Positions 1 through 5,673 of a DNA stretch of 5,673 nucleotides are shown one piece after another. This DNA is from Nitratifractor sp964650685 (GTDB taxonomy: Bacteria > Campylobacterota > Campylobacteria > Campylobacterales > Sulfurovaceae). A program made the translations under genes and the position numbers. Below the pieces are notes generated by a model. That model was not told the origin of the DNA. It made no database searches and saw nothing but the letters and a program-made list of their open reading frames with translations. The first letter of the stretch is position 1. Each line of letters begins with the position of its first letter. Where the stretch lies: positions 1 through 5,673 of the forward strand of contig CAZYUW010000058.1 of the NCBI GenBank assembly GCA_964650685.1, read 5' to 3'.

Positions 1-276
1 TAGCTCGTGAGCGTTCTGCTTACAGGAGAGAACCGGTTTCCCATTCACTTTTATACCGCAAGCTCCACATATCCCGTGTCTGCAACTTCTTCTGTACGAG
101 AACGAGCCGTCATGCTCCCACTTGATCCTGTTGAGCAGATCGAGGATCAGCTCATCCTTTCCGACCTCCATTTCATAACTTTTGTAGTATGGCAGATAGT
201 CGCTCTCTTTATTGAAGCGAAACGCCTTGACGGTTATCTTGCGTCCATGTCCGGCGGATTCATTCTTTTTGCTCAT
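1..276 (-). CDS. sdhB: Succinate dehydrogenase/fumarate reductase iron-sulfur subunit, N-terminal part (cut by window edge)
   Basis: This subunit passes electrons between the flavoprotein and the quinone or membrane part of complex II through [2Fe-2S], [4Fe-4S] and [3Fe-4S] clusters. Only the first 92 residues are visible. They form the N-terminal ferredoxin-like domain, with a [2Fe-2S] motif at C65, C70, C73 and C85 (SCRHGICGACG, then C-x11-C), which is diagnostic for the family. The cysteines of the other two clusters lie off the left edge. The ATG start is fixed by an AAGGAG seven bases upstream that overlaps the sdhA stop codon. The 11-base gap to sdhA means one transcript and probably coupled translation. 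The N-terminus carries FRFN...DYLPYYKSYE before the cluster domain. Sequence alone does not decide between the sdhB and frdB names, because the in vivo direction of the reaction is unknown. Confidence 0.93.
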   Translation of the reverse strand, partial: MSKKNESAGHGRKITVKAFRFNKESDYLPYYKSYEMEVGKDELILDLLNRIKWEHDGSFSYRRSCRHGICGACGIKVNGKPVLSCKQNAHEL

Positions 277-283
277 CAAACTG

Positions 284-289
284 CTCCTT
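284..289 (-). promoter_or_regulatory. Ribosome binding site of sdhB, overlapping the sdhA stop codon
   Basis: AAGGAG on the minus strand ends seven bases before the sdhB ATG. Its first two bases are the last two bases of the sdhA TAA stop. A ribosome terminating on sdhA is therefore placed on the sdhB start signal, which favours matched amounts of the two subunits. Confidence 0.8.
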
Positions 290-2015
290 AGTACTTTCTT
301 TCTTGAGGTTCAAACTTGCCTGGAACGACATCGCCATACTCGATATCGAGCGTATAGTCTTCATTCATTGTCGCATATGTGTGTTTCATGAAATTTTCAT
401 CGTCTCTCTCGGTATAATCCTCCCTGTAGTGGGCACCTCTACTCTCTTTGCGAGCGAGCGCGCCTTCGACTATGAAGAGACTGTACTCCAGCATGTGGCC
501 CAGCTCTATAGCCTCCTGCAGGTCTGTATTGTAGGTGTTGGACTTATCGTCGATTCGTATATTTCTATATCTCTCATGCAGCTCTCTGAGCTTCTCTTTC
601 TGCCTTGCCAGAGACTCTTCGGTTCTGAACACACCCGCATCGTCGGTCATGCTCTGTTGCAATTCGTGACGCAGTGCCGAAACCCTCTCGTTACCATTGT
701 TGCTTTTGATCCAGTTGTACTCATCGACCATGCGTTTGGCATCAGCGATCTGTGCTTTTGCGCACTCTATGGCATTCATATCCTCCAGCATCGCCCTGCC
801 CGCCTGTCGGCCAAAAAAGAGCGCTTCGAGCAGAGAGTTCGCTCCTAGTCTATTGGCTCCATGGACGCTCACGCAGCTGCACTCCCCGGCAGCATAAAAC
901 CCTTCGACGGTTTCAGTAGGAGATTTTTTGACCTGGCACCTCTTGGTAACAGGAATACCACCCATGGAGTAGTGGGCCGTCGCGGCTATCATGATAGGCT
1001 CTTTTAGCATATCCTGACCAAGGAATGTTATAGCCAGCTCTCTGAGTTCCGGCAATTTGGTCAAGATGGTCTCTTTCGGCAGATGGGTCAGATCTATATA
1101 TACCGCGTCTTTGTTGGGGCCAACGCCTTTGCCCTCTCTGATCTCCTGCATAATGGCGCGGCTTACGACATCCCTGGAGGCCAGCTCCATTGCATTGGGA
1201 GCGTATTTGGACATAAATCTCTCCCCTTCGCTGTTAAAAAGCCTGCCGCCCTCACCTCTTGCGGCTTCAGATATCAATATGCCAGAACCCCCAAGACCGC
1301 TCGGATGAAATTGAACAAACTCCATATCCTCCAGCGGAAGCCCGTGACGAGCCACTATAGAAAGAGCATCGCCCGTATTGGCGTGAGCATTGGAGTTGAT
1401 CTTGAAAGCTCTTCCGTAACCGCCGGTCGCGAACATCGTGACCTTGGCATTGAATATAGCCGGTTCTGAATTTCGCAGGTTGAACGCTGCGACCCCCTTG
1501 ACTTTACCATCCTCATAGAGTATATCTGCCGCATACCACTCGTCGAAAACCTCTATGCCGGCTCTGAACGCCTGCTCGTAGATAGTTTGCAAAAGTGTCA
1601 AGCCTGTACGATCAGCCGCGTAACACGCTCTTGGCTTAGACTGTCCCCCGAATGGTCTGATGGCAATGGTGCCATCATCTTTTCTTGAAAAAACGGCTCC
1701 CATTCTCTCTGCCCATCTGATTGTTTCCGGCGCGCTGCTGCACATCAACTCTATCGCGTCCTGATCACCGAGATAATCGCTACCCTTGACAGTATCGAAC
1801 TCGTGCAGCTCTGTCGTATCCCCTTCACCAAGAGCGGCGTTGATACCTCCCTGCGCCGCTCCTGAATGACTGCGCAGTGGATGCAACTTGGTAATGACGG
1901 CAACCTTTTTGCCGGCCTCCTTCAGCTCCTTTGCCGCCGCAAGCCCAGCAAGACCCGCTCCGACCACTACTGCATCGTATTCGTAAATCTTGACATCATT
2001 CAGTTCCATACTCAT
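288..2015 (-). CDS. sdhA: Succinate dehydrogenase/fumarate reductase flavoprotein subunit
   Basis: Catalytic subunit of complex II, interconverting succinate and fumarate through FAD. The 575 residues are a normal family length. Seen: FAD-binding GAGLAG at 19-24; RSHSGAAQGG with H50 at the position of the histidine that binds FAD covalently; QFHPSG with H237; the E250/R253 pair in SEAARGEGG; R281 in ASRDVV, matching the proton-delivering arginine; H348 in AHYSMGG; R389 in HGANRLGANSL; and the C-terminal RGAHYRED at 526-533. All expected active-site residues are present, so the enzyme should be functional. There is no twin-arginine signal at the N-terminus, so it should be cytoplasmic, unlike the exported methylmenaquinol:fumarate reductase flavoprotein of some Campylobacterota. 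It is first in an A-B operon with no anchor gene before it. An rTCA or TCA role is inferred from lineage. The start could be M1 or M3; M1 is annotated. Confidence 0.96.
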   Translation of the reverse strand: MSMELNDVKIYEYDAVVVGAGLAGLAAAKELKEAGKKVAVITKLHPLRSHSGAAQGGINAALGEGDTTELHEFDTVKGSDYLGDQDAIELMCSSAPETIRWAERMGAVFSRKDDGTIAIRPFGGQSKPRACYAADRTGLTLLQTIYEQAFRAGIEVFDEWYAADILYEDGKVKGVAAFNLRNSEPAIFNAKVTMFATGGYGRAFKINSNAHANTGDALSIVARHGLPLEDMEFVQFHPSGLGGSGILISEAARGEGGRLFNSEGERFMSKYAPNAMELASRDVVSRAIMQEIREGKGVGPNKDAVYIDLTHLPKETILTKLPELRELAITFLGQDMLKEPIMIAATAHYSMGGIPVTKRCQVKKSPTETVEGFYAAGECSCVSVHGANRLGANSLLEALFFGRQAGRAMLEDMNAIECAKAQIADAKRMVDEYNWIKSNNGNERVSALRHELQQSMTDDAGVFRTEESLARQKEKLRELHERYRNIRIDDKSNTYNTDLQEAIELGHMLEYSLFIVEGALARKESRGAHYREDYTERDDENFMKHTYATMNEDYTLDIEYGDVVPGKFEPQERKY

Positions 2016-2019
2016 CTGA

Positions 2020-2024
2020 TCCTT
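2020..2024 (-). promoter_or_regulatory. Ribosome binding site of sdhA
   Basis: AAGGA on the minus strand lies 4 bases before the first ATG of sdhA (codon 1) and 10 bases before the ATG at codon 3 (2007-2009). The spacing slightly favours the second ATG. The true N-terminus may thus be two residues shorter than annotated, with no effect on function. Confidence 0.6.
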
Positions 2025-2041
2025 GCTCGAAAATTTTGATT

Positions 2042-2050
2042 ATTATAGCA
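2042..2050 (-). promoter_or_regulatory. Extended -10 promoter element for the sdhAB operon
   Basis: The minus strand reads TGCTATAAT, an exact match to the extended -10 consensus TGnTATAAT. It lies 26 bases before the sdhA ATG, giving a leader of about 20 bases. No good -35 hexamer is present. Known sigma-70 promoters of Campylobacter and Helicobacter typically lack a conserved -35, so this fits the suggested lineage. Confidence 0.65.
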
Positions 2051-2060
2051 GTAGCTGTGT

Positions 2061-2066
2061 ATTATA
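2061..2066 (-). promoter_or_regulatory. Second, upstream -10-like box for the sdhAB operon
   Basis: A second perfect TATAAT on the minus strand lies 19 bases upstream of the first, without a preceding TG and without a clear -35. It could be a second start site or part of the AT-rich upstream region that helps the first promoter. Confidence 0.35.
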
Positions 2067-2108
2067 GAAGTTAAAAATTCTCCATATTCATCTTCACTAT
2101 TACTATTG

Positions 2109-2117
2109 TGTTACAAT
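2109..2117 (+). promoter_or_regulatory. Extended -10 promoter element for the CitE-like gene
   Basis: TGTTACAAT matches the extended -10 pattern TGnTATAAT with one change in the hexamer. Transcription would begin near 2123-2125, leaving a leader of about 70 bases before the ATG at 2193. The element lies inside the longest possible upstream extension of the reading frame (TTG at 2106), which argues that this extension is not translated. It is divergent from the sdhA promoter, with the two -10 hexamers about 65 bases apart. Confidence 0.5.
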
Positions 2118-2192
2118 TTGGGATGCCGACTGCCCATAGAACCCAAAATCGTATTTGAGCAGTCCAGGAGTGAACTTTGGCGAGACAACGAT

Positions 2193-3131
2193 ATGATTTT
2201 TGAAAAAACCGATATTTTTATGGCAATGAATGAAAAAGAGAGATTAAGACACTTTGGAAGCTTCAGCAAGAAAGCGTGTGCTCACAACAGACACAGATCC
2301 AACATGATGGTCAATCCGCTGAATCTCAAACACATGAATCGAATAGATGAGATGGATGCCGATGTTCTGACGCTCAATCTCGAAGATGCCATCGCTCCAT
2401 CTCGAAAAAAGGAGGCCTTGATAAACATCGGTCTTTTTCTGTCCAATATGAAACACTCGAGCAGTGCGATAGTCGTCAGGATCAATCCTCTGGACGAAGG
2501 AGGCAGGGAGGAGATATCGTTTTTGAACGATCTCTCTTTCGACGCTGTGCGAATATCCAAGGTAAAAAAGGCATCCGAAATCGAGGAGACAGCAAGACTG
2601 CTTTCTCGCGACAAGGAGATACACATATCCATGGAGACAGCGGAGGCGTTCAGAGATCTCTCCCGATGGGGTGATATAGACGAAAGATTCACGACCGCTA
2701 ATCTGGGCATACTGGATCTGCTTGCCGATCTGAATATCCCGCAGACGATTTTGAATATCGGAAACGACACTATCGCCCATATACTCTCCAGCTTTCTTGT
2801 CGACGCGTCGATTGCGTCGATCCATCCGGTCTCTTTCATGTTTCAGGACTACAAAGACACCGAATCGTTTAGAAGCTGGTGTATATACGAAAAATCTCTC
2901 GGCTATAGAAGCAAAGCCTGCATGGGGCCAGCTCAAACCGAAATAGCCAACGATATATTCGGTGTGGATGAAATCGAACTCAAACGCGCGCGAGAGATCA
3001 AAGAGGCCTTCGAAGCATCGTCGGCGAAAGGTATAAACGGTTTTATGCACGAAAAGTACGGTTTTATAGACGAACCGATATACAAAGACGCTCTGAATAT
3101 CCTGGAAAGCGACGGCACCGGCAAAGAATGA
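2193..3131 (+). CDS. CitE-like acyl-CoA lyase, HpcH/HpaI aldolase/citrate lyase beta-subunit family
   Basis: Predicted cytoplasmic TIM-barrel lyase of 312 residues that would cleave or form a carbon-carbon bond in a CoA thioester such as citryl-, malyl- or citramalyl-CoA; the substrate is not readable from sequence. Family motifs in order: NLEDAI at 62-67, VVRIN with R96, SMET with E148 (metal ligand), LGILDLLADL with D175 (metal ligand), and SKACMGPAQ at 240-248 followed by the usual helix. Departures from the common family pattern are N62 where DLEDA is usual, S122 where a PK pair is usual, and MGP where IHP is usual. ATG 2193 is chosen because a promoter-like element overlaps the longer TTG start at 2106. 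ATGs at 2220 and 2226 are alternatives, and no ATG has a strong Shine-Dalgarno. No CitD/CitF genes are adjacent, so it is not part of a classical citrate lyase operon here. Confidence 0.8.
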   Translation: MIFEKTDIFMAMNEKERLRHFGSFSKKACAHNRHRSNMMVNPLNLKHMNRIDEMDADVLTLNLEDAIAPSRKKEALINIGLFLSNMKHSSSAIVVRINPLDEGGREEISFLNDLSFDAVRISKVKKASEIEETARLLSRDKEIHISMETAEAFRDLSRWGDIDERFTTANLGILDLLADLNIPQTILNIGNDTIAHILSSFLVDASIASIHPVSFMFQDYKDTESFRSWCIYEKSLGYRSKACMGPAQTEIANDIFGVDEIELKRAREIKEAFEASSAKGINGFMHEKYGFIDEPIYKDALNILESDGTGKE

Positions 3132-3182
3132 AAGAATGAGATCCTGAAATATCTCGAATTCCTGCAAAGCGATTAATTTGCT

Positions 3183-3188
3183 TATAAG
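3183..3188 (+). promoter_or_regulatory. Weak candidate -10 box before the small membrane protein gene
   Basis: TATAAG lies 36 bases before the ATG of the small membrane protein gene, inside the 92-base gap after the CitE-like gene. TG occurs two bases upstream rather than one, and no -35 is evident. No hairpin terminator is visible in the gap, so read-through from the CitE-like gene is equally possible. Confidence 0.25.
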
Positions 3189-3223
3189 TCAGACGACTCT
3201 ACACTAACGCAAAGGAGATTCAA

Positions 3224-3604
3224 ATGAACACCCAAAAAGTCATATCCGGTTTTTTCATAATATTGGCGATGACGATAAATTTCGGATTTTTTTACGGAGA
3301 CGCTGCCGATATAGAGCACCACAGCGTCTATGAACTTTTCGCCGCCATAGTGATCAACTTGATCGCCACCATACTGAAGCTGGGGGACAAAACCCAGCTC
3401 GGATCGGTGCTGCTGGCGACCAGTCTCGTGGCTGATATACAGCTCATAGCCTCCGCTACTGTCTGGGCATTCGCGCTATACATAGTCGGTGAAATGAATA
3501 TGGAGAGTACCGTCGCGGTCATATCGCTCTCCGGCGGGGCGCTGCTGGCAAATATAGTTTCGGTACTGCTTTTCATAGGGGATACGATCAAATCCAAGCG
3601 ATAA
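3224..3604 (+). CDS. Small four-helix membrane protein paired with the potassium channel
   Basis: 126-residue inner-membrane protein of unknown function. Four hydrophobic segments are visible at about 6-24, 35-53, 60-88 (long, with D71 buried in it) and 95-118, ending in a basic tail (KSKR). The first loop is acidic and histidine-bearing (GDAADIEHHS). There is no signal peptidase site, cysteine motif or known catalytic motif. The start is well supported by AAGGAG six bases before the ATG. The gene ends four bases before the channel gene, so the two are almost certainly cotranscribed. From memory, a Campylobacterota domain of unknown function (possibly DUF6394) has this look, but that assignment is unchecked. 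A role as channel subunit, assembly factor or ion-sensing partner is inference from the gene pairing only. Confidence 0.88.
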   Translation: MNTQKVISGFFIILAMTINFGFFYGDAADIEHHSVYELFAAIVINLIATILKLGDKTQLGSVLLATSLVADIQLIASATVWAFALYIVGEMNMESTVAVISLSGGALLANIVSVLLFIGDTIKSKR

Positions 3605-3608
3605 CGAC

Positions 3609-5297
3609 ATGAACAACAACAATACAATATGGATCGTCATTCGCAGAATGAGGATCCCCTTCCTCGTCATAATCGCTACATTTTCGATAGCCATTCTCGG
3701 TTTGACGCTGATTCCAGGCGTGGACGACAACGGAAATCCATACAAAATGAGTTTTTTCGACGCTTTCTACTTCGTAAGCTATATGGCGTCAACGATAGGT
3801 TTTGGAGAAGCCCCGTACAGCTTTACCTATCCTCAAAGACTGTGGGTAACTGTGTGCATATACCTGACGGTCATTGGATGGTTTTACGGCATAGGTACGA
3901 TTGTGGCCCTCATACAAGACAAAAAACTCGCCAGAGAGCTGGCTATCGCACGCTTTCGACACAAGGTCGAAAACATACAGGAGCAGTTCATTATCATACT
4001 GGGATACAACAATATCACCCATATGATCATCGACTGGTTAAACCAGGCATCGATCAGAGTTGTGGTAATCGACAGAGATCAGGAAAAGATAGACACTCTC
4101 GAGCTGGAGAACTTCATCCCCGAAGTTCCCTCCCTGACAGCCGATGTGACTCAGCCCGATGTGATAAAAATGGCCGGCATACACAAAAAAAACTGTGAAG
4201 CTGTCGTATCCATGTTCGACGACGATCTCAAAAACACAAAGATAGCGCTTATGTGCAGACTGCTGAACAAGCGCATAAAGTTGGTCATCAAATCCACGAC
4301 GCAAACACAGACCGAACACCTGCAAAATCTTGGTGTCAGATATATAGAGGATCCATTCAAATTCATATCCGAAAGATTGTATCTGGCCATAACATCACCA
4401 AATCTATGGCTCCTGGAGATGTGGATATTCGGACATATACTCAAAGTCAGAGACAGAGAACACCTCCCGCAGGGCAAATACATCGTCTGCGGCTACGGCA
4501 GAATGGGTCATGCGCTCGAAAACGCAATGCAAAGAGCCGGAGTCGCGTATACATTCATAGACCTGAAATCTGCCGAATACAAAAAGAGAAAAAACAGCGC
4601 CATATTCGGAGATGCCGAAGATGTGGAGATGCTACTCGACGCGGGCATCAAGGACGCCAAAGCGATAGTGGCCGGCACACAGGACGATCTGATAAATCTG
4701 ACGATACTCTCTACCGCGAAAAAGCTCAACAAAAAGATATATACCATAGGTCGGGAAAATACGCTGGACGATATCAGCATATTCAAATCGGCCAGAATCA
4801 ACAGAGTCTATATACTCGAACAGATACTCGCCGAGTTCACATACACATTCATTGCCAGACCTCTGGCGTATAGATTTGTCAGAATGATACACACTATGGA
4901 TGAAGAGTGGGGTACAAAACTGGTAGATAGACTGCATGAAGAAGTCAGCGAAAATCCTATGCATTTCGAAATCACAATAGATGAATCGAACGCGTACGCG
5001 CTCTATCACGAGCTTGAAAAAGGGAGTGAAATAGATCTCGGTACACTCTGCAGATCCAGAGCGGACTACAGGCACAAAATGGATATACTGATCCTGCTTG
5101 CGCAAAACAGAAAATCGGAAGTCAGGCTCTTGCCTGATGATAATCTGCTTGTAGAAAAGGGGATGAGTCTTCTTATAGCGGCTACGCCTGAAAGCAAAAG
5201 CGATTTCGAATACAATATCAACAACGGGAACGAACTCCACTACATTATGACTGGTGAAGAGAAAACTTTCGGTGTTTTGGAAAAGATGGGAGTCTGA
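3609..5297 (+). CDS. Two-transmembrane potassium channel with tandem RCK (TrkA-N) domains
   Basis: Inner-membrane K+ channel subunit of 562 residues. Order: TM1 at about 17-37, pore helix at 48-60, selectivity filter TIGFGE at 62-67 (a variant of TVGYGD), TM2 at about 79-102, first RCK domain at about 127-250, second RCK domain at about 289-405, and a TrkA-C-like region at about 453-533 with LLPDDNLLVEKG. The second RCK has a canonical nucleotide motif GYGRMG (295-300) and D318 at the end of the next strand. The first has the degenerate GYNNIT (132-137) but keeps D155. Tandem RCKs behind one pore resemble the GsuK type, with four subunits forming a channel whose gate responds to nucleotides or ions. 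The pore separates it from the soluble TrkA/KtrA regulators. The gene follows the small membrane protein by four bases and has no strong Shine-Dalgarno, so translation is probably coupled. Ligand and physiological direction of K+ flow are unknown. Confidence 0.92.
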   Translation: MNNNNTIWIVIRRMRIPFLVIIATFSIAILGLTLIPGVDDNGNPYKMSFFDAFYFVSYMASTIGFGEAPYSFTYPQRLWVTVCIYLTVIGWFYGIGTIVALIQDKKLARELAIARFRHKVENIQEQFIIILGYNNITHMIIDWLNQASIRVVVIDRDQEKIDTLELENFIPEVPSLTADVTQPDVIKMAGIHKKNCEAVVSMFDDDLKNTKIALMCRLLNKRIKLVIKSTTQTQTEHLQNLGVRYIEDPFKFISERLYLAITSPNLWLLEMWIFGHILKVRDREHLPQGKYIVCGYGRMGHALENAMQRAGVAYTFIDLKSAEYKKRKNSAIFGDAEDVEMLLDAGIKDAKAIVAGTQDDLINLTILSTAKKLNKKIYTIGRENTLDDISIFKSARINRVYILEQILAEFTYTFIARPLAYRFVRMIHTMDEEWGTKLVDRLHEEVSENPMHFEITIDESNAYALYHELEKGSEIDLGTLCRSRADYRHKMDILILLAQNRKSEVRLLPDDNLLVEKGMSLLIAATPESKSDFEYNINNGNELHYIMTGEEKTFGVLEKMGV

Positions 5298-5319
5298 CTC
5301 CTCTCCCGCGGGAGAGAGT
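5298..5319. terminator. Perfect palindrome between convergent genes, possible two-way terminator
   Basis: CTCTCCCGCGGGAGAG (5301-5316) is a perfect 16-base palindrome starting four bases after the channel stop codon and ending nine bases before the acs stop codon. RNA from either strand could form a stem of six GC-rich pairs with a four-base loop. Flanking ACTC/GAGT (5297-5300 and 5316-5319) could lengthen it with a bulge. Neither strand has a proper U-run directly after the stem, so efficient intrinsic termination is uncertain. Confidence 0.5.
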
Positions 5320-5325
5320 TGTCGC

Positions 5326-5673
5326 CTATGAAATGACGCAGGTCTGGATACGGGCGACTATAGTCGGATCTTCGAGAGTGGATATATCCTGCGTAATCTC
5401 CTCGCCTTTCGCGATGGAGCGCAGTATGCGCCTCATGACTTTGCCTGAACGGGTCTTGGGTAGCCCCGGTACTACTTTGATCGTATCGGCTTTGGCTATA
5501 TTGCCGATCTCCTGAGCTATGACCTCGTTTATCTCTCTGGCCAGTTCAGCCTCCTCCCCGAATCCCTCTTCGGCATCTTTGAGCACGATGTAGGCGAAGA
5601 TGCTTTCCCCCTTGATCTCGTCGGGTCTGGCTACGACCGCCACTTCTGCCACATGCGGATGCTTTTTGATAGC
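5326..5673 (-). CDS. acs: Acetyl-CoA synthetase, C-terminal part (cut by window edge)
   Basis: AMP-forming acetate:CoA ligase, making acetyl-CoA from acetate, ATP and CoA in the cytoplasm. Only the last 115 residues are visible; the rest lies off the right edge. They are the mobile C-terminal domain of the ANL superfamily, with HPHVAEVAVVARPDEIKGE and the A10 motif PKTRSGKVMRRILR. K78 of the fragment, in SGK, matches the catalytic lysine that is reversibly acetylated by Pat-type enzymes in Salmonella Acs. The ending ISTLEDPTIVARI matches the usual DTSTLADP...V close of Acs, and this tail sets it apart from general acyl-CoA synthetases. The reading frame is open to the edge; GTG at 5650-5652 is an internal valine, not a start. 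It converges on the channel gene across a palindrome. A carbon-assimilation role next to sdhAB and a CitE-like lyase is plausible. Confidence 0.93.
   Translation of the reverse strand, partial: AIKKHPHVAEVAVVARPDEIKGESIFAYIVLKDAEEGFGEEAELAREINEVIAQEIGNIAKADTIKVVPGLPKTRSGKVMRRILRSIAKGEEITQDISTLEDPTIVARIQTCVIS

Noticed and set aside
7..291. Plus-strand 94-codon frame at the left edge
   Set aside because: It is opposite the iron-sulfur subunit, whose [2Fe-2S] motif is unmistakable; the plus-strand frame is a shadow.
303..1469. Plus-strand open frames opposite sdhA
   Set aside because: Antisense to a flavoprotein with all active-site residues, with no family resemblance or start signals of their own.
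2106..2192. TTG start giving a 341-residue CitE-like protein
   Set aside because: The extra 29 codons overlap an extended -10 promoter element and have no resemblance to the family N-terminus.
3129..3131. TGA of the CitE-like gene as a selenocysteine codon
   Set aside because: No convincing hairpin follows the TGA, and the family has no catalytic cysteine at its C-terminus.
2244..3167. Long minus-strand open frames (307 and 185 codons) opposite the CitE-like gene
   Set aside because: They lie antisense to a gene with clear family motifs. Their translations show no recognisable domain and odd composition, which fits codon-bias shadows.
4632..5240. Minus-strand 202-codon frame opposite the channel gene
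   Set aside because: The plus strand encodes the second RCK domain and C-terminal region here; the antisense translation has no recognisable motif.
5326..5652. GTG start at 5652 as a separate 108-residue gene
   Set aside because: The frame is open through the right edge and the residues before the GTG continue the Acs C-terminal domain, so this is the end of a larger gene.
1..5673. CRISPR array, tRNA/rRNA gene, insertion sequence or defence system
   Set aside because: No direct-repeat array, cloverleaf, transposase motif or terminal inverted repeats were seen. Nearly the whole window is accounted for by metabolic and channel genes.

Overview
The window looks like a chromosomal segment of a Campylobacterota (epsilonproteobacterial) bacterium, probably a free-living, chemolithotroph-like member such as the Sulfurovum, Sulfurimonas, Hydrogenimonas or Nitratiruptor groups. 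This is inferred from protein character, very frequent ATA isoleucine and AGA arginine codons at moderate GC, and promoters with good extended -10 boxes but no clear -35. The genus cannot be fixed from this sequence. There are no RNA genes, mobile elements, CRISPR arrays or long repeats.

Left part (1-2015, minus strand): a succinate dehydrogenase/fumarate reductase operon read leftwards. It starts with a complete flavoprotein gene (sdhA/frdA), followed after 11 bases by the N-terminal 92 codons of the iron-sulfur subunit (sdhB/frdB), which runs off the left edge. No membrane-anchor gene lies upstream of the flavoprotein, so any anchor must be beyond the left edge. The flavoprotein has no Tat signal, so the enzyme should face the cytoplasm.

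Middle (2016-3131): a short divergent promoter region separates sdhA from a rightward gene for a stand-alone CitE-like (HpcH/HpaI aldolase family) acyl-CoA lyase. It keeps the main metal and CoA-site motifs of the family but has changes in two other conserved motifs. Both divergent units are central-carbon enzymes, so joint control of C4-dicarboxylate and acyl-CoA chemistry is plausible but unproven.

Right part (3132-5297, plus strand): a two-gene unit with a 4-base gap. It encodes a small protein with four predicted membrane segments and a two-membrane-segment potassium channel with filter TIGFGE and two tandem RCK (TrkA-type) domains plus a TrkA-C-like tail. The tight pairing suggests that the small protein is a partner of the channel; this is the least described feature of the window.

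Right edge (5326-5673, minus strand): the C-terminal 115 codons of acetyl-CoA synthetase, converging on the channel gene. A perfect 16-base palindrome sits between the two stop codons and may act as a two-way terminator.
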